Source of the DNA: an uncultured Cellvibrio sp.
GTDB lineage: Bacteria; Pseudomonadota; Gammaproteobacteria; Pseudomonadales; Cellvibrionaceae
Assembly (NCBI GenBank): GCA_946886255.1
Contig: CAMPIG010000005.1
Span: 1 to 44,148 of the forward strand
Direction: 5' to 3'
DNA: 44,148 nucleotides
Positions 1 through 7,659 of this stretch are shown piece by piece (the stretch's first letter is position 1; every line of letters starts with the position of its first letter). A program made the position numbers and the translations under genes. The notes under the pieces were generated by a model that worked only from the letters and a program-made list of their open reading frames with translations, did not search any database and was not told the origin of the DNA.

Positions 1-36
1 CTTGAGGGAACGAAGCCGCGATTCAAACTTTTCATG

Positions 37-753
37 CTACTTCAATAACCAATTTGGAAACGCCGAATTTTCATCTGAAGATAACTTTTCGGGGATAATC
101 TCCCAGAATTTTTCGATAGCCAAGGAAAATCGATCCAGGTCTTCATCTGATACCTGAAGGTCTGTGTGGGTAGCATACCGCTCTGCCCACGGGTTATCGA
201 AGTGCCGAATATATTGGGGAAATTCTTGTTTCAGTCTGTCAAATGAAGAACCTTCTCCGTGTTTATGCGTATTGACAATAAGTCGACATTGATCGAGTGA
301 AGCATAAAATGATTCGGAACGTGCGTCCCAACCAAGACACTCGAAAAACTCAAAAAGCCGCTCAAAGGGACACTTCCACAACGCCTTTTTTACTTCTTCA
401 GGGAGGTGGTGTGTTTGTGATGTCACCAGGTCGCGAACCTCCTTCTCCCATAGGGCAAACATGCCAACGATGATATTTAACCGAGTTTGAGAGTGAAGTT
501 CGGTCAGCAGTCCGTAAAACTCAATTTCCGTATCATGAGCTCGCTCCAGAATTGCGAAATGATCATCCCTGTCTGGATCAAAATGCACGTTTTGGTCACC
601 GATCCATTCTTCAGTTAATACTGTTGAATGGTCGCCAATCTTGCTGAATGGACTTAATAGTAACGACTTGGCCTGGGAGACAAAGAATCTATGTCTTTTG
701 ATTAAGTGGTTTCTGTAACCTCTATCTAACCAGTACCAGTTGAATTCACTCAT
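37..753 (-). CDS. Hypothetical protein, possible HEPN-like fold
   Basis: A 238-residue soluble, mostly helical protein that I do not recognise as a named family. The stretch RLIVNTHKHGEGSS (residues 157-170) places an Arg five residues before a His, which resembles the R-x(4-6)-H motif of HEPN ribonucleases and the 'N..KHG' signature of related abortive-infection proteins. An Arg/Glu-rich helix (about 97-110) precedes it. No signal peptide or membrane segment is seen. The start is supported by an AGGGAT-type ribosome binding site. It lies just downstream of vapBC copy 1 on the same strand (10-base gap). The HEPN assignment is an inference from one motif. Confidence 0.6.
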   Translation of the reverse strand: MSEFNWYWLDRGYRNHLIKRHRFFVSQAKSLLLSPFSKIGDHSTVLTEEWIGDQNVHFDPDRDDHFAILERAHDTEIEFYGLLTELHSQTRLNIIVGMFALWEKEVRDLVTSQTHHLPEEVKKALWKCPFERLFEFFECLGWDARSESFYASLDQCRLIVNTHKHGEGSSFDRLKQEFPQYIRHFDNPWAERYATHTDLQVSDEDLDRFSLAIEKFWEIIPEKLSSDENSAFPNWLLK

Positions 754-763
754 ATCCGAATCC

Positions 764-1165
764 CTATTTAACCCAGTTGGTCAGGCGAATCCCCGGCACG
801 TTTTCAAACTGTTTGATATTGTGTGTTACAACCACCAACCCCCGTGATCTCGCATGACCAGCAATCATTTCGTCATAGGGGCCAATCGGCCGGCCAATTT
901 TCCGCAGTTCGGCCCTTAGTTGCCCGGTATGGGCCGCCGCCTCGCTGTCGTAGGGCAATACGTCCAAGCGGGCAGCAAATCCCTCGATATCCCGCAAATT
1001 GCGATCTACAGCGGCGGATGCCTCGGCCCCATAAATCAGCTCCATCAGGGTGACTGCCGAAATGCATAGTTGGCCATCACGCGCCTTGAACGCTTCCCTT
1101 ACCTCACTGGGTTTGTTTTTAATGGTGTAGATGGCGATGTTCGTATCAAGCATGTACTTCAGCAT
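764..1165 (-). CDS. vapC: VapC toxin, PIN-domain ribonuclease (copy 1)
   Basis: Toxin of a type II toxin-antitoxin pair. The 133-residue protein is a PIN-domain RNase with acidic residues D7 (MLDTN), E42 (LMELIYG) and D98 (GPYDEMIAGHA), plus T114/N116 in VTHN. The sequence closely resembles the VapC/MvpT group of enterobacterial plasmids, whose members cut initiator tRNA-fMet; that substrate is inferred here from the family. The ATG at 1165 overlaps the vapB stop (TGATG), so the two are translationally coupled. A second, highly similar copy lies at 13135-13539. Confidence 0.93.
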   Translation of the reverse strand: MLKYMLDTNIAIYTIKNKPSEVREAFKARDGQLCISAVTLMELIYGAEASAAVDRNLRDIEGFAARLDVLPYDSEAAAHTGQLRAELRKIGRPIGPYDEMIAGHARSRGLVVVTHNIKQFENVPGIRLTNWVK

Positions 1166-1395
1166 CAAAGTGCCTCGCGCTCTTGATGCTCGGGCTGTTC
1201 GCGACTCGCCATGAAATCATCAGAAACACCTTCGCCATCAAACCAGCTATCCCAGGACTCACCAGCAGGGGTAATAATTCGAGCGCGCCCCTGGATGACG
1301 ATATCCACCTGCTTCACTGAGTCTGGATAGGCCACAGGCTTGGGGAGCCGCAAGGCCTGACTCTTATTACTCTTAAAAATGCTTGCTCGTTCCAC
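1165..1395 (-). CDS. vapB: VapB antitoxin (copy 1, intact)
   Basis: A 76-residue antitoxin that should bind and neutralise VapC and, through an N-terminal swapped-hairpin DNA-binding domain, repress its own promoter. The N-terminus VERASIFKSNKSQALRLPKP is typical of the AbrB/MazE-like VapB group. The C-terminal half is acidic (SWDSWFDGEGVSDDF) and is the expected toxin-binding tail. I chose the GTG at 1395 because GAGAGG sits about 8 bases upstream and the conserved domain starts there; a longer in-frame upstream extension has no support. It is the first gene of a two-gene operon with vapC. Confidence 0.92.
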   Translation of the reverse strand: MERASIFKSNKSQALRLPKPVAYPDSVKQVDIVIQGRARIITPAGESWDSWFDGEGVSDDFMASREQPEHQEREAL

Positions 1396-1425
1396 GGTAT
1401 ACACCTCTCTGAAGTAGGTACGTGC

Positions 1426-1476
1426 GGTATATCCCATGCTAGTGCGCACCATGGGATATGTCAATGGTATATCCCA
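1426..1476 (-). promoter_or_regulatory. vapBC copy 1 promoter with palindromic operator
   Basis: On the minus strand TTGACA (1459-1464) and TAGCAT (1436-1441) are 17 bases apart, a good sigma-70 promoter about 40 bases upstream of vapB. A 10-base inverted repeat, ATATCCCATG (1429-1438) and CATGGGATAT (1450-1459), covers the -10 and spacer. A further half-site, GGTATATCCCA, is repeated at 1426-1436 and 1466-1476. This is the expected layout for autorepression by a VapBC complex. The operator role is inferred from position. Confidence 0.75.
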
Positions 1477-1709
1477 GCGCGTGAGGTCGGCCGTCTGATC
1501 CCAGAGAAACAGCAGGGAGGCGGGTTTGTTGTCATAGTGTGGCCCCATGGTGGATAAAAAAGGCACGACTGCCAGCAAATACCGTGTGGTTGATAATCTG
1601 CCGTGTCTGCAACCGTGGGTGGAGCAATAACGAGTGATTTAACATTCACCGCCGCCCGGCTACATATTCCAGCGAATGCTCGGATGTCTTCAACTGATCT
1701 GGACCAAGC

Positions 1710-1862
1710 TTATTTGGTGGGAGGACAAATGGACTTGCGACGCTCAGCCGCCTTGGCTTCTTTGTAAGTATCATCGCCGATGCGCTTGCGGCCGGCGTGG
1801 GTTTCCAGTTCCCGCAAGAACTGCTCAAGTTGAATATCACCCAGCGTTTTCGGCTTTTCCAT
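1710..1862 (-). CDS. Small hypothetical protein
   Basis: A 50-residue charged helical peptide beginning MEKPKTLGDIQLEQFLRELE. It has no signal peptide or membrane segment. A GGGGAAG ribosome binding site lies upstream of this ATG. The frame is open further upstream but without a good site. It could be the remaining part of a small regulator or antitoxin. I do not recognise a family, and it may not be a functional gene. Confidence 0.35.
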   Translation of the reverse strand: MEKPKTLGDIQLEQFLRELETHAGRKRIGDDTYKEAKAAERRKSICPPTK

Positions 1863-1932
1863 GGCACTTCCCCAATGACCTACGGCGCATGGTCGGACAA
1901 TGATTTTTTTGGCAGGATTTTTCTCACCGCTA

Positions 1933-2259
1933 TCAATCATCTTCCTCAAAAATAACTACCTCAATACCACGAACTTCTAATGCATCCACGATTTCTGAAA
2001 TATTTGCCTTTCGATCATTTCCCAGGGTGGCACAGCCAAAGATAATCTTGAATTCACCGTGAGCGGTCAGTCTGACTGATGGCAATCCTACATCGCGCGG
2101 AAGCCTAAGATTAAGTGGAATGGGGGCTTTGTCTCGCAAATAATTGATTATTTGTCGTTGGTCAGAAAAAGTCGTGCCTTCCTCGACCATTACATACACG
2201 CCACTGTCAGTTTGCCCCACGCCTGAGTTTGGTAGATAGCCATAGTTTCGTAGCGTCAT
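1933..2259 (-). CDS. Hypothetical protein
   Basis: A 108-residue soluble protein with alternating beta/alpha character and an acidic C-terminus (VVIFEEDD). I see no known catalytic motif. The ribosome binding site before the ATG is weak. It lies 48 bases downstream of the 193-residue gene on the same strand, so the two may be cotranscribed. Function unknown. Confidence 0.5.
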   Translation of the reverse strand: MTLRNYGYLPNSGVGQTDSGVYVMVEEGTTFSDQRQIINYLRDKAPIPLNLRLPRDVGLPSVRLTAHGEFKIIFGCATLGNDRKANISEIVDALEVRGIEVVIFEEDD

Positions 2260-2307
2260 ATAGGGTAATGCTCAAGAACGCGTTAATAAAATTTTTAGCG
2301 TTTAAAT

Positions 2308-2889
2308 TTATACGCCGGTCAGATCATCTCCGTCGACCGAGTGGGCTGGGTAGTATAGATTTTTATGTCCGTTCGAAGGGCTGTATTCACAGTGGGGATT
2401 GGTTTTATACGTAAGTTGCTCGAAAAACACCGCGAGCAAGTGGTAGTGAGACTCCGGCGTAATTCCCTGCGACAGGGCATAAATTATGTCGGCGTACGAA
2501 TGATCTGATACAACAATCTTGTTTGAAACTTTAAGATCGCCAGTCTTTGATGCAATGCCGGAATCGTTTAGACAATTGAGGGCGATGTCAAAGGCGATCA
2601 CCGCATTGGGGTTAAAATCCCCCTTTAAGCCCCTAATACTATTTGGCGGAAAATTGGTTTTAATTGGTTCGCACGCTATGAACCACGCGACAAAATTGGC
2701 GGCCTTTTTGAACACACTCGCCTTTTCGAGACCATCAATATGAGGGAATTCTTGGCGCATGTGTACACACACCTCAAATACTTTTTGACTCTCGATCTGT
2801 ACTTTGCGTAATCCTATTTCTTTCGTGAACTCATTAATGTACGAGAGAATGTTAACGACATCTTCAAGTGAGTCTTCGTTGTAGAGCAC
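2308..2889 (-). CDS. Hypothetical protein
   Basis: A 193-residue soluble, mainly helical protein. The start is GTG with AAGGA six bases upstream. A hydrophobic helix with Trp (about residues 66-78) looks like a buried core rather than a membrane segment. No motif is recognised. It begins just after a strong minus-strand terminator, so it either has its own promoter in the 20-odd bases between or depends on readthrough; likely partner is the 108-residue gene downstream. Confidence 0.55.
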   Translation of the reverse strand: MLYNEDSLEDVVNILSYINEFTKEIGLRKVQIESQKVFEVCVHMRQEFPHIDGLEKASVFKKAANFVAWFIACEPIKTNFPPNSIRGLKGDFNPNAVIAFDIALNCLNDSGIASKTGDLKVSNKIVVSDHSYADIIYALSQGITPESHYHLLAVFFEQLTYKTNPHCEYSPSNGHKNLYYPAHSVDGDDLTGV

Positions 2890-2907
2890 ATTTCATCCTT
2901 ATTTAAA

Positions 2908-2931
2908 CAAAAAAGAGCGCCGGAGCGCTCT
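2908..2931 (-). terminator. Rho-independent terminator
   Basis: A perfect 7-bp stem, AGAGCGC and GCGCTCT, with loop CGGA at 2914-2931. On the minus strand it is followed by six T residues (plus-strand A run at 2908-2914). It ends transcription of the small gene at 2960-3169. Confidence 0.85.
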
Positions 2932-2959
2932 CTCTAACCTAGGGTGGTTGCGATAGGTA

Positions 2960-3169
2960 TTACTGTTCTTGCATTCCGGCCTTGAAACGCGCGCCGAAAG
3001 CACGAGCTCGCTCAACAACCTCTTCGTGATTTTGATGACAAATGGTACCTGTGGCGTTAGAAGCAGCAAATGGGCCGGCTGCAGACATCTCTAAAGTTTT
3101 ACCAAAAGTAGTTGCTCGTCCATCCGCTTCGATTAAATTATCGAAAAATATCACTCTTGGTTCGCTCAT
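2960..3169 (-). CDS. Small hypothetical protein with its own terminator
   Basis: A 69-residue soluble protein starting MSEPRVIFFDNLIEADG. I chose the ATG at 3169 because GGAGAT precedes it by six bases. It ends with a basic/amphipathic helix (VVERARAFGARFKAG). No family recognised. It stands alone: a strong terminator follows it directly, and a long gene-poor stretch lies upstream. Independent transcription suggests a real small gene rather than a chance frame. Confidence 0.55.
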   Translation of the reverse strand: MSEPRVIFFDNLIEADGRATTFGKTLEMSAAGPFAASNATGTICHQNHEEVVERARAFGARFKAGMQEQ

Positions 3170-3402
3170 TTTACTATCTCCGTTTGGAGTCCTCAACGTG
3201 GTGGGGATTTGTAACTAAAAGATCAAATATTGTCACACTCTAATAACAAAGAGTTATTTGTTGACAATCAGTTTAGGAATAATCAACATCCTTAGATCAC
3301 TCCTGAAGCCATCCTCTGAGAAATGGACGCAGTATTCTACGCACAAATTTCAGACAGTCAATAAATTTAAGAATTCACAACGAAATGACTTTCAGAACAT
3401 CA

Positions 3403-3430
3403 AATTTTTACCCAAATATGGGTAAAAATT
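3403..3430. repeat. 12-bp perfect inverted repeat
   Basis: AATTTTTACCCA and TGGGTAAAAATT separated by AATA, in an AT-rich gene-free stretch (about 3171-3637). It could be an operator, a bidirectional terminator or a recombination site. Nothing adjacent decides between these. Confidence 0.6.
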
Positions 3431-3637
3431 AGAGTTCAATTTTTATAGCTCAACTATGACTCTATTTCAATGTACAAATTGTTAATGTATTTAACATATG
3501 TAACCAATTAACAGATTTCCTTTCAAATTGAACGAGTTTAACTGGTTGATAGTTTTAGGCTATCAGCATTGGTCTTTCGGTAGCCAGTCATGAGTGCACA
3601 CCCTCACAGGTTGGTCACCTTTTGCCACGCATTGTAA

Positions 3638-3770
3638 AGAGCACCTGGTTGACCAAGTGCTCTGCCCCTCGTTGCTCCCTAGCTCTTCCTCAAAATAATC
3701 CAAAAGCCGTTCGTGCAACCCGTCGAACTCATCCGGCCACTGTTGCTGGCAATAGGGAAGCCTGACCTGC
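3638..3770 (-). pseudogene. Relic of a second traG gene
   Basis: Read on the minus strand this stretch translates to LPYCQQQWPDEFDGLHERLL and then DYFEEELGSNEGQSTWS. It aligns with the intact TraG encoded at 18513-20060, which has FPYCRQWWLDESDGLHGRLL and DYFADELGNSQEQSTWS. The matching DNA in the intact gene is about 19150-19275. Immediately left, CCTCACAGGTTGGTCACC (near 3603) matches CCTCACAGGTTGATCACC near 18230, beyond the 3' end of the intact traG. The relic therefore keeps the order but has lost the intervening ~0.9 kb. It marks a former second copy of this conjugation region. Confidence 0.85.
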
Positions 3771-3834
3771 CATGATGAATTTCATGCATGTCACAGTAAA
3801 AAATGTGTAAGGTTACGACCACATAATTTACCTT

Positions 3835-4053
3835 TCACGCGGAAGTCGTGGCACGATCAAATTTTTCAAACCATCCAAGAATAGCCAGTTGCTCGTCCAC
3901 TTTCTGGCTATAGAACACGTGCAGCGCATCAAAGCTTACCGAGCTACGGCACAATCCCTGAAGCCGACTATTGAGCATCCCTAAATTCGTTAAGACCTTT
4001 TTCTTCGCGGCTTTTACGTCGATAGCATCCTTTCCAATCACCAGCTTTGTCAT
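3835..4053 (-). CDS. Repeated small protein, copy A
   Basis: A 72-residue basic helical protein (start MTKLVIGKDAID) of unknown function. A close homologue is encoded at 14011-14292 and a truncated start of a third copy lies at 9091-9110. Conserved features are a Lys-rich N-terminal third, LNSRLQGLCRSS in the middle, and FYSQKVDEQL..WFEKFDR near the end. It may bind nucleic acid or a protein partner, but no domain is recognised. AGGGACG precedes the ATG. The same ~97-base leader precedes every copy. Confidence 0.65.
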   Translation of the reverse strand: MTKLVIGKDAIDVKAAKKKVLTNLGMLNSRLQGLCRSSVSFDALHVFYSQKVDEQLAILGWFEKFDRATTSA

Positions 4054-4150
4054 AATTCGTCCCTGAGTTCGTAAAAGAGGTCATGCTAACGCATCGGTAT
4101 TTTGGCGCCAGTGGAAATGTGCGGCAGTTTTTGTAGGGGATGTCTCACAA
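4054..4150 (-). repeat. Conserved leader repeat, copy A
   Basis: A ~97-base segment directly upstream of the small repeated gene. It contains TGGCGCCA and GCATCGGTATTTTGG (plus strand) and is closely matched at 9111-9197 and 14293-14389. In copies A and C it runs from the start codon to GTCTCACAA and has the same length. Conservation extends beyond what a ribosome binding site needs, so it may hold the promoter, an untranslated regulatory RNA or a recombination site. Confidence 0.7.
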
Positions 4151-4291
4151 GCCTCCTTGAGGGTCCGCTGAAGCTTGAGAAACAGTAACAAACTTACACC
4201 TACAATGGTATCAGGCTCTTCGACAGTGAACTGAAGACAATCGCCAGCGTTGTCCTATGCCAGGAATGAACTACCAACTGATCAACGAATA

Positions 4292-4564
4292 TTAAAACCG
4301 ATTCTTATCCTTCCGATAAAACCGATAGGCAGCGAGAAAGGACGTACCCAAGATTAACCATGCCGCTTTATCATATTTGTGTGTCAGCTTTCTAACCAAG
4401 GACTCCGTCACTGGAGCCAGTGAACCTTGCAGTTCGATATTCTCTATATAAAAATGCCCTAAAACTTGTATAGCGAAAAAAGCGATAAAACCGACGATCA
4501 ACGCCTTTTGCATTCTGGAGGATTGTGACAACACATACAGAAACTCAATGAACCAATCTTTCAT
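4292..4564 (-). CDS. Small membrane protein next to a HEPN gene
   Basis: A 90-residue protein with two predicted membrane segments (about residues 19-40 and 66-83) and a short basic tail (RKDKNRF). No family recognised. It starts 13 bases after the end of the HEPN-domain gene and is on the same strand, so the two form a likely two-gene operon. By position it may anchor or restrain the HEPN protein, but that is inference only. Confidence 0.6.
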   Translation of the reverse strand: MKDWFIEFLYVLSQSSRMQKALIVGFIAFFAIQVLGHFYIENIELQGSLAPVTESLVRKLTHKYDKAAWLILGTSFLAAYRFYRKDKNRF

Positions 4565-4577
4565 AACCGAATACGCC

Positions 4578-5153
4578 CTATGTCATGCAGCCTGATAGCG
4601 GCATCCTGTTTCCGATGAATGTGTCTGTGGCTTCAACCAGATCTCGAATAAAACGGATATGTTTTCTTAGCTCATCGCGAGTTACCGCATGAGGATTTGA
4701 TTGACCGATGATAGGCCGCATGGAACGATGAGCCACCTCACCACGCTTTTTGACGATTCGATTTAACTCATTGCGAGCTCGTGTAGGATCATAGTTATTC
4801 CAGCACCACTCCTCTGTGACATCCATACCTAAATACTTGTCAAAGATAGTCTTCACCCGCTCTGCGCTGGGTGTATGAAAGTACTTCAGGTCATTATCAA
4901 GAGAGGCTTTGTAAAAACTTGCTAATCGATCAGGTTCTGGGACTCTACTCGCGACCATATTGACCGCTTCCGTTATTCTGTCTTCCATATAGGTCTCCAG
5001 TGCAGCCAATGCCATGACGAGACTTGCACGCTTCAACACTTCTGCTACAGAAGGTAATAGAGAGCCTGCATTCAGCTCATCAAAGTGATTCAGCAGGTCC
5101 ACCGCATCTTGTATAGCATGCTCAAACGTGAGTAATGATTCTGACTTTGCCAT
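4578..5153 (-). CDS. HEPN-domain protein (RiboL-PSP-HEPN type)
   Basis: A 191-residue helical protein with the pattern of the RiboL-PSP-HEPN family: a conserved ALAALETYMEDRI helix (about 49-60) and the putative RNase motif R137-G-E-V-A-H142 (R-x4-H) in KKRGEVAHRS. HEPN proteins of this kind are predicted metal-independent RNases in toxin-antitoxin, abortive infection and restriction loci. The ribosome binding site is weak. It is the first gene of a pair with the small membrane protein at 4292-4564. RNase activity is inferred from the motif. Confidence 0.75.
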   Translation of the reverse strand: MAKSESLLTFEHAIQDAVDLLNHFDELNAGSLLPSVAEVLKRASLVMALAALETYMEDRITEAVNMVASRVPEPDRLASFYKASLDNDLKYFHTPSAERVKTIFDKYLGMDVTEEWCWNNYDPTRARNELNRIVKKRGEVAHRSMRPIIGQSNPHAVTRDELRKHIRFIRDLVEATDTFIGNRMPLSGCMT

Positions 5154-5399
5154 GAGAACTAAGACCTAACGACGATATTTGTACTTTTTGATGGGTACTA
5201 GAAAGTCTATAAGAAAGCCATTTGTGCACTCAAGCTAAAAAGCACGTGTAATGCCGTGTAATATCTTTTGCCAAGTAGTAAAAATTACAACCTCTATGCA
5301 AAATCGATCTTTAAAAATGCATTGCTGCATATGGCGCGAAAACTTTCCTTGCGCTTTAATAAAAAGGATTTTTTATCAGGGATATTAAGGAAAGTTGTC

Positions 5400-5558
5400 A
5401 TGAACCGATCTGCATCGTTATACCTCGCCCTATTGATTTGTACATTTACAACTTCCGTGCTTGCGGAGCCTCTCCTCGCGGCCAGTAACTATCTAGATCA
5501 TCAAGTATCGAGTTCTGACACCCTGGATGGCCTCAACATTCAGCATAACCTAAACTAA
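5400..5558 (+). CDS. Small secreted peptide
   Basis: A 52-residue protein with a clear signal peptide: basic start MNRSASLY, hydrophobic core LALLICTFTTS and a VLA-EP cleavage site. The mature part would be only about 30 residues, polar and without Cys. I chose the ATG at 5400, which has AAGGA upstream; the frame is open further 5' but that extension gives no sensible protein. Function unknown. It precedes the plus-strand genes of this AT-rich block. Confidence 0.5.
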   Translation: MNRSASLYLALLICTFTTSVLAEPLLAASNYLDHQVSSSDTLDGLNIQHNLN

Positions 5559-5637
5559 ATAGAACATCATGGTCGAGGATTGGGTGATGTCGGATAGTTA
5601 TTACTAAAAAATTGGAGTAACCGAGAGGGAGCCTATT

Positions 5638-6174
5638 ATGGATATTCTCAAATTCACGAACTTTCTCGTAGTGTCTCCTTTTGCCGATGGCAATTATTGG
5701 TATCTTGTTGAGACCTTACGCTACGATATTAGAAATACTGGCAATCGCATTATTGTTCCAAAGGGATTTGTTACAGATTTTGCCAGTATTCCCCGTCCTA
5801 TCTGGTCCATTCTGCCCAAGTGGGCTGAGTATGGAACTGCTTCTGTAGTACATGATTATCTCTATTGGACACAGCAATGTCGTAGAAAGCAGGCAGACCG
5901 CATTTTTTTGGCCGCTATGATAGATAGCGGAGTGAGCAATTGGAAATGTTGGGCAGTGTATCTAGCTGTTAGGAGCTTTGGATATTTTTCCTATAAAGCC
6001 AATAAAAATCTGCGCAAACAAGCTCATATCCGAGTTATGCGAGAAGAGGACTTGCCCCATCTTAGAGATGATATTGATCCTCATGTCAAATGGGAAAATT
6101 ATCGAAAAGAGCTTACGCGAGAAGCGGAACTCCCGGATATTACTGATATATGCGAGCTGGATATACAACTGTGA
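5638..6174 (+). CDS. DUF1353 family protein
   Basis: A 178-residue protein matching DUF1353, a family common in phages and mobile elements with unknown activity. The family core is visible as VPKGFVTDFASIPRP (about 41-55) and VVHDYLYW (about 70-77), with invariant D, H and D that suggest a metal site or hydrolase. The C-terminal third is charged and is not part of the usual core. The start has GAGGGAG upstream. It is the first of three closely spaced plus-strand genes. Confidence 0.85.
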   Translation: MDILKFTNFLVVSPFADGNYWYLVETLRYDIRNTGNRIIVPKGFVTDFASIPRPIWSILPKWAEYGTASVVHDYLYWTQQCRRKQADRIFLAAMIDSGVSNWKCWAVYLAVRSFGYFSYKANKNLRKQAHIRVMREEDLPHLRDDIDPHVKWENYRKELTREAELPDITDICELDIQL

Positions 6175-6221
6175 AACTTCGATGAATAATTTTTAATCAT
6201 CCTTGATTGGGGAGCCTATAA

Positions 6222-6818
6222 ATGTTTCAGAATCCAGGCTTAGCATTTGTTGCCGCTATTATTGCAGGAATTTTTTCCCTAGTGACGCTTATCCTATCAA
6301 AGGAAGTCAAGGTTTCAGAGGCTAGGCTGACATGGAATCATGAATTTAGAGCTGAGCTCGCCAAAATGCTAGCCAGAATGGACTTGCTAACCAAGCTTGC
6401 CACACAAGAAATTATTGAAAGGGCTCCAAGAAAGTCCTTAACAAATCAGGAGCTATTGGAATTTCGTGAGAAGCATAAGGAGATTTACACCGAAATGAAC
6501 CAAGCATTTTTCCATTCAAATTTGTGTCTTGATCCTAAATTCAAACATGAAAAATATGGTGAACTGCTTTCCTCATTGACCTCTCTCCGCGATAAATTTT
6601 GGAGTGACTGCGAAAATATTCCTGCTATTGAAGAGACATATACCAATTTACTTCGGCTGGCACGCGAGGTTCTTGTTTTTAATTGGAGTTTGGTTCATAA
6701 GGGCGAACCAGCATTTTTCTATACAAAAAAGATATTAATATGGATAACTGCAATTTTATCCGGATTTGGTTTCCTGTTGCTTGTGGAATATGGGATCGAA
6801 AATATTCTTGGCTATTAG
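6222..6818 (+). CDS. Membrane protein with central helical domain
   Basis: A 198-residue protein with a membrane segment at each end (about 5-26 and 170-192) and a long charged helical region between them, probably on one side of the inner membrane. No family recognised. The ATG is preceded by GGGGAGCCTATAA; the core GGAGCCTAT is also found before the DUF1353 gene, so the two may share a translational origin. It lies 47 bases after the DUF1353 gene. Confidence 0.6.
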   Translation: MFQNPGLAFVAAIIAGIFSLVTLILSKEVKVSEARLTWNHEFRAELAKMLARMDLLTKLATQEIIERAPRKSLTNQELLEFREKHKEIYTEMNQAFFHSNLCLDPKFKHEKYGELLSSLTSLRDKFWSDCENIPAIEETYTNLLRLAREVLVFNWSLVHKGEPAFFYTKKILIWITAILSGFGFLLLVEYGIENILGY

Positions 6819-6925
6819 CAAATAATAATTGAACAGCCCCAAAATATATCAGCGAATCCCACAGAGTGGACGGTAATTTTGTACAACATCATTTTTCTAT
6901 AGCATCATGAAAGGAGTTTTCAAAT

Positions 6926-7477
6926 ATGGTGGCACCTTCGTATAAAGCAATACTCAAAAAGCATGACCAATGCTCTGAAGGGGTGAAATGGTATTTTGAT
7001 CAATTGCCATCATTGTTGCGTAATGGATATTCCTACGAAGTATCGCTGGCGTATCTGTTCTTGAGGACTGAAAGAGCTCAAAACATGGCATTGTATTGCG
7101 GCTCTGTAAAGCTTCATCGAGCCAATACAGATGTTACGAGTAGAGCTGTTAATGCCCAGCATTTAACAAGGGAAGGATTCCTACTGCTTTATCGAAATGT
7201 ATTTGACAGAGAACTTCCAAAGTCAATAAAAGCAAACCTGGAAGTCGCAGAGAGAATCCGAGATAAAGTAGTTCACGGTAAAAATGTCACGGAACCGGAA
7301 ATGAGAACTGCTCATATTGATGTTCTTGAGTACGCAGAAGCAATGAACGCTGAGATTAGAGAAGCCGCAGGGTTTGAACCATTTGGAAAGCTTCAAGGTT
7401 TCAAGGGCAGAGGACAAGCGTTAGACAAAAAGACTACTCGTTGGCTACTAAAGGGGATCGGATTTGCCATTGCATAA
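6926..7477 (+). CDS. HEPN-like protein
   Basis: A 183-residue soluble protein. The helix VAERIRDKVVHGKNV carries R112-x4-H117, the arrangement of the catalytic motif of HEPN ribonucleases. Its early Tyr/Leu-rich helices fit a HEPN-like bundle. AGGAG lies upstream of the ATG. It follows the two-span membrane protein by about 107 bases on the same strand, repeating the HEPN-plus-membrane-protein association seen at 4292-5153. RNase function is inferred. Confidence 0.65.
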   Translation: MVAPSYKAILKKHDQCSEGVKWYFDQLPSLLRNGYSYEVSLAYLFLRTERAQNMALYCGSVKLHRANTDVTSRAVNAQHLTREGFLLLYRNVFDRELPKSIKANLEVAERIRDKVVHGKNVTEPEMRTAHIDVLEYAEAMNAEIREAAGFEPFGKLQGFKGRGQALDKKTTRWLLKGIGFAIA

Positions 7478-7659
7478 CGCTTTGTTGTCGCGAGGCGTAG
7501 TGGATCTGCTCGCAGTATAATTAAATTGCAGTTGTTACTTGAACCTGCAGACGGTGATTATCAGCAAAAGCGACTTTTCCATTGCGCGTTAATCTTGAAC
7601 AAATAACGTCTTGGTAAAAGAACCACCCACAATAAATTCGGAGCCGCTTATAGCGTGGA

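Noticed and set aside
1396..1578. Upstream extension of vapB to an ATG at 1578
   Set aside because: It would run through the promoter and operator; the GTG at 1395 has the ribosome binding site and begins the conserved domain.
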